In this document: one piece after another, positions 13,781-14,613 of the stretch
Numbering within the stretch: the stretch's first letter is position 1
Layout: the number at the start of each line of letters is the position of its first letter
NCBI GenBank assembly: GCA_045810265.1
Contig: JBJMWF010000179.1
Coordinates: 1 to 14,613, forward strand
Reading direction: 5' to 3'
DNA from: Scleromatobacter sp045810265
GTDB taxonomy: Bacteria > Pseudomonadota > Gammaproteobacteria > Burkholderiales > Burkholderiaceae_C
DNA length: 14,613 nt
Notes under the pieces: model-generated
What the model saw: the letters and a program-made list of their open reading frames with translations, nothing else
The model's database searches: none
Told to the model about the DNA's origin: nothing
Translations under genes and position numbers: made by a program

Positions 13781-14539
13781 ATGCATTCGTCCCTGACCCT
13801 CCGTCCCGCGATCTGCGGCGCCCTCGCCGCCTTCGCATTCGCTTCAGCACCAGCCGCCCGCGCCGCCTCGCCCGTCGAGAACTACGCCCTGGCCATCAGC
13901 TGGGAGCCGGCGTTCTGCCTCACGGTGTCGGGCAAGCCCGAGTGCGCCAGCGAGACGCCGAGCCGCCAGGACGCGCACGCGTTCTCGCTGCACGGGCTGT
14001 GGCCGCAAAGCGGCTCCTATTGCGGCGTCTCCGCCGCGCAGCAGTCGGCGGACCAGGCCGGCAAGTGGTCGACGCTGCCCGCCGTCGTGCTGCAGCCGGA
14101 CACCGAGGCGGCACTCAAGGTCGAGGAGCCCGGCACCCAGTCCTATCTCGAACGCCACGAGTGGACGGAGCACGGCACCTGCTCGGGGCTGTCGCAGCAG
14201 AACTTCTTCGCGCCCACGCTGGCCATGCTCGACAGCATCAACGCCAGCAACCTGGGCTCGACCGTGAGCGCCAATGTCGGCGGCCACGTGACGCTGGCCC
14301 AGCTGCAGGCAGCGGCCAAGCTCGACTACGGCACCTACGCCAGCACCGACATCGAGTACCTGTGCATCAGCTCCGGCGGCAAGTCCTACCTCGAGGAAGT
14401 GCGGTTCCACATGCGCCTGCCCAACCCGCTGCCGACGACGGTGCAATCGTCGTACATGGCCAAGCCGCTGCGGCCGGCGTCATCGAGCCAGCTCTGCAAG
14501 AGCAGCGCGTCGATCTACATCAAGGCCGTGACGAACTGA
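13781..14539 (+). CDS. Secreted ribonuclease T2 family protein
   Basis: The 252-aa product has a signal peptide (cleavage near APAARA-ASP, residue 28) and an RNase T2 domain (PF00445). The two conserved active-site segments are clear: CAS I as FSLHGLWPQ (68-76) with His71, and CAS II as HEWTEHGTCSG (126-136) with His126, Glu127 and His131. The normally basic residue just before the last His, Lys in the usual KHGTC, is Glu130 here. Several cysteines (46, 55, 81, 134, 195, 239) suggest disulfide bonds and periplasmic or extracellular location. The enzyme should cleave RNA through 2',3'-cyclic phosphate intermediates. The ATG has a TGGAG ribosome-binding site. It appears monocistronic. Confidence 0.93.
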   Translation: MHSSLTLRPAICGALAAFAFASAPAARAASPVENYALAISWEPAFCLTVSGKPECASETPSRQDAHAFSLHGLWPQSGSYCGVSAAQQSADQAGKWSTLPAVVLQPDTEAALKVEEPGTQSYLERHEWTEHGTCSGLSQQNFFAPTLAMLDSINASNLGSTVSANVGGHVTLAQLQAAAKLDYGTYASTDIEYLCISSGGKSYLEEVRFHMRLPNPLPTTVQSSYMAKPLRPASSSQLCKSSASIYIKAVTN

Positions 14540-14613
14540 CCGCGTCCGCGCCGGCGCCCGACGGCAACGAGGCCGCCGGCTGCGGCGCGCCACACGGCGG
14601 TGGCGTGAAGGCG
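14540..14613. other. Right-edge tail, nothing assignable
   Basis: These 74 GC-rich bases contain two copies of GCCGGC (14551-14556 and 14575-14580), which could pair as a hairpin after the RNase T2 stop. There is no T-run. An open minus-strand frame crosses the window edge, but too little is visible to judge whether it belongs to a gene. Confidence 0.2.

Overview
The window is very GC-rich chromosomal DNA from a Gram-negative proteobacterium. The evidence is an LpxO-type lipid A hydroxylase, a lipoprotein, several Sec-exported periplasmic proteins, a Fur-box-like site and strong GC bias at third codon positions. The gene mix fits a Burkholderiales-like betaproteobacterium best, but a high-GC gammaproteobacterium such as a xanthomonad cannot be excluded. 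I see no rRNA, tRNA, CRISPR array, insertion sequence or phage gene. Nearly all long ORFs opposite real genes are GC-driven shadows.

Left part, minus strand (261-4105): a secreted purine nucleoside permease (NUP)-family protein stands alone. Beside it is a tight operon reading right to left: LytS-type sensor histidine kinase, then LytTR response regulator, then an exported DUF2807 (head GIN domain) protein. Both junctions are ATGA overlaps, so the three are probably translationally coupled. A candidate promoter lies at 4268-4296 in an AT-rich divergent intergenic region.

Centre: divergent from that operon, 4379-6664 encodes the most unusual protein here, a 761-aa three-domain fusion of an IscS/NifS-type cysteine desulfurase, an ETHE1-like persulfide dioxygenase (metallo-beta-lactamase fold) and a rhodanese. 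The key residues of all three domains are present, and cysteines are concentrated at the first domain junction. It could form, oxidise and transfer sulfane sulfur in one chain. Next come a Fur-box-like palindrome, a small stand-alone SWIB-domain protein, a perfect 24-bp palindrome between convergent stops, and a minus-strand exported nucleoside hydrolase-like protein with a degenerate metal-binding motif.

Right part: an LpxO-like dioxygenase (8500-9489), a heme oxygenase-like protein with altered distal-helix glycines and an acidic tail (9622-10431), a small minus-strand lipoprotein (10453-10872), a TetR regulator and MFS transporter operon with repeated operator-like sequences over its promoter (11047-12957), a hemerythrin-domain protein whose ribosome-binding site is partly inside a hairpin (13031-13543), and a secreted RNase T2 (13781-14539).

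Two loose themes emerge. One is scavenging of extracellular nucleic acid, from RNase T2, the exported nucleoside hydrolase-like protein and the NUP-family protein. The other is sulfur, iron and redox handling, from the sulfur fusion protein, Fur box, heme oxygenase, hemerythrin and a single-cysteine TetR regulator. These genes are not in one operon, so the themes are inference.
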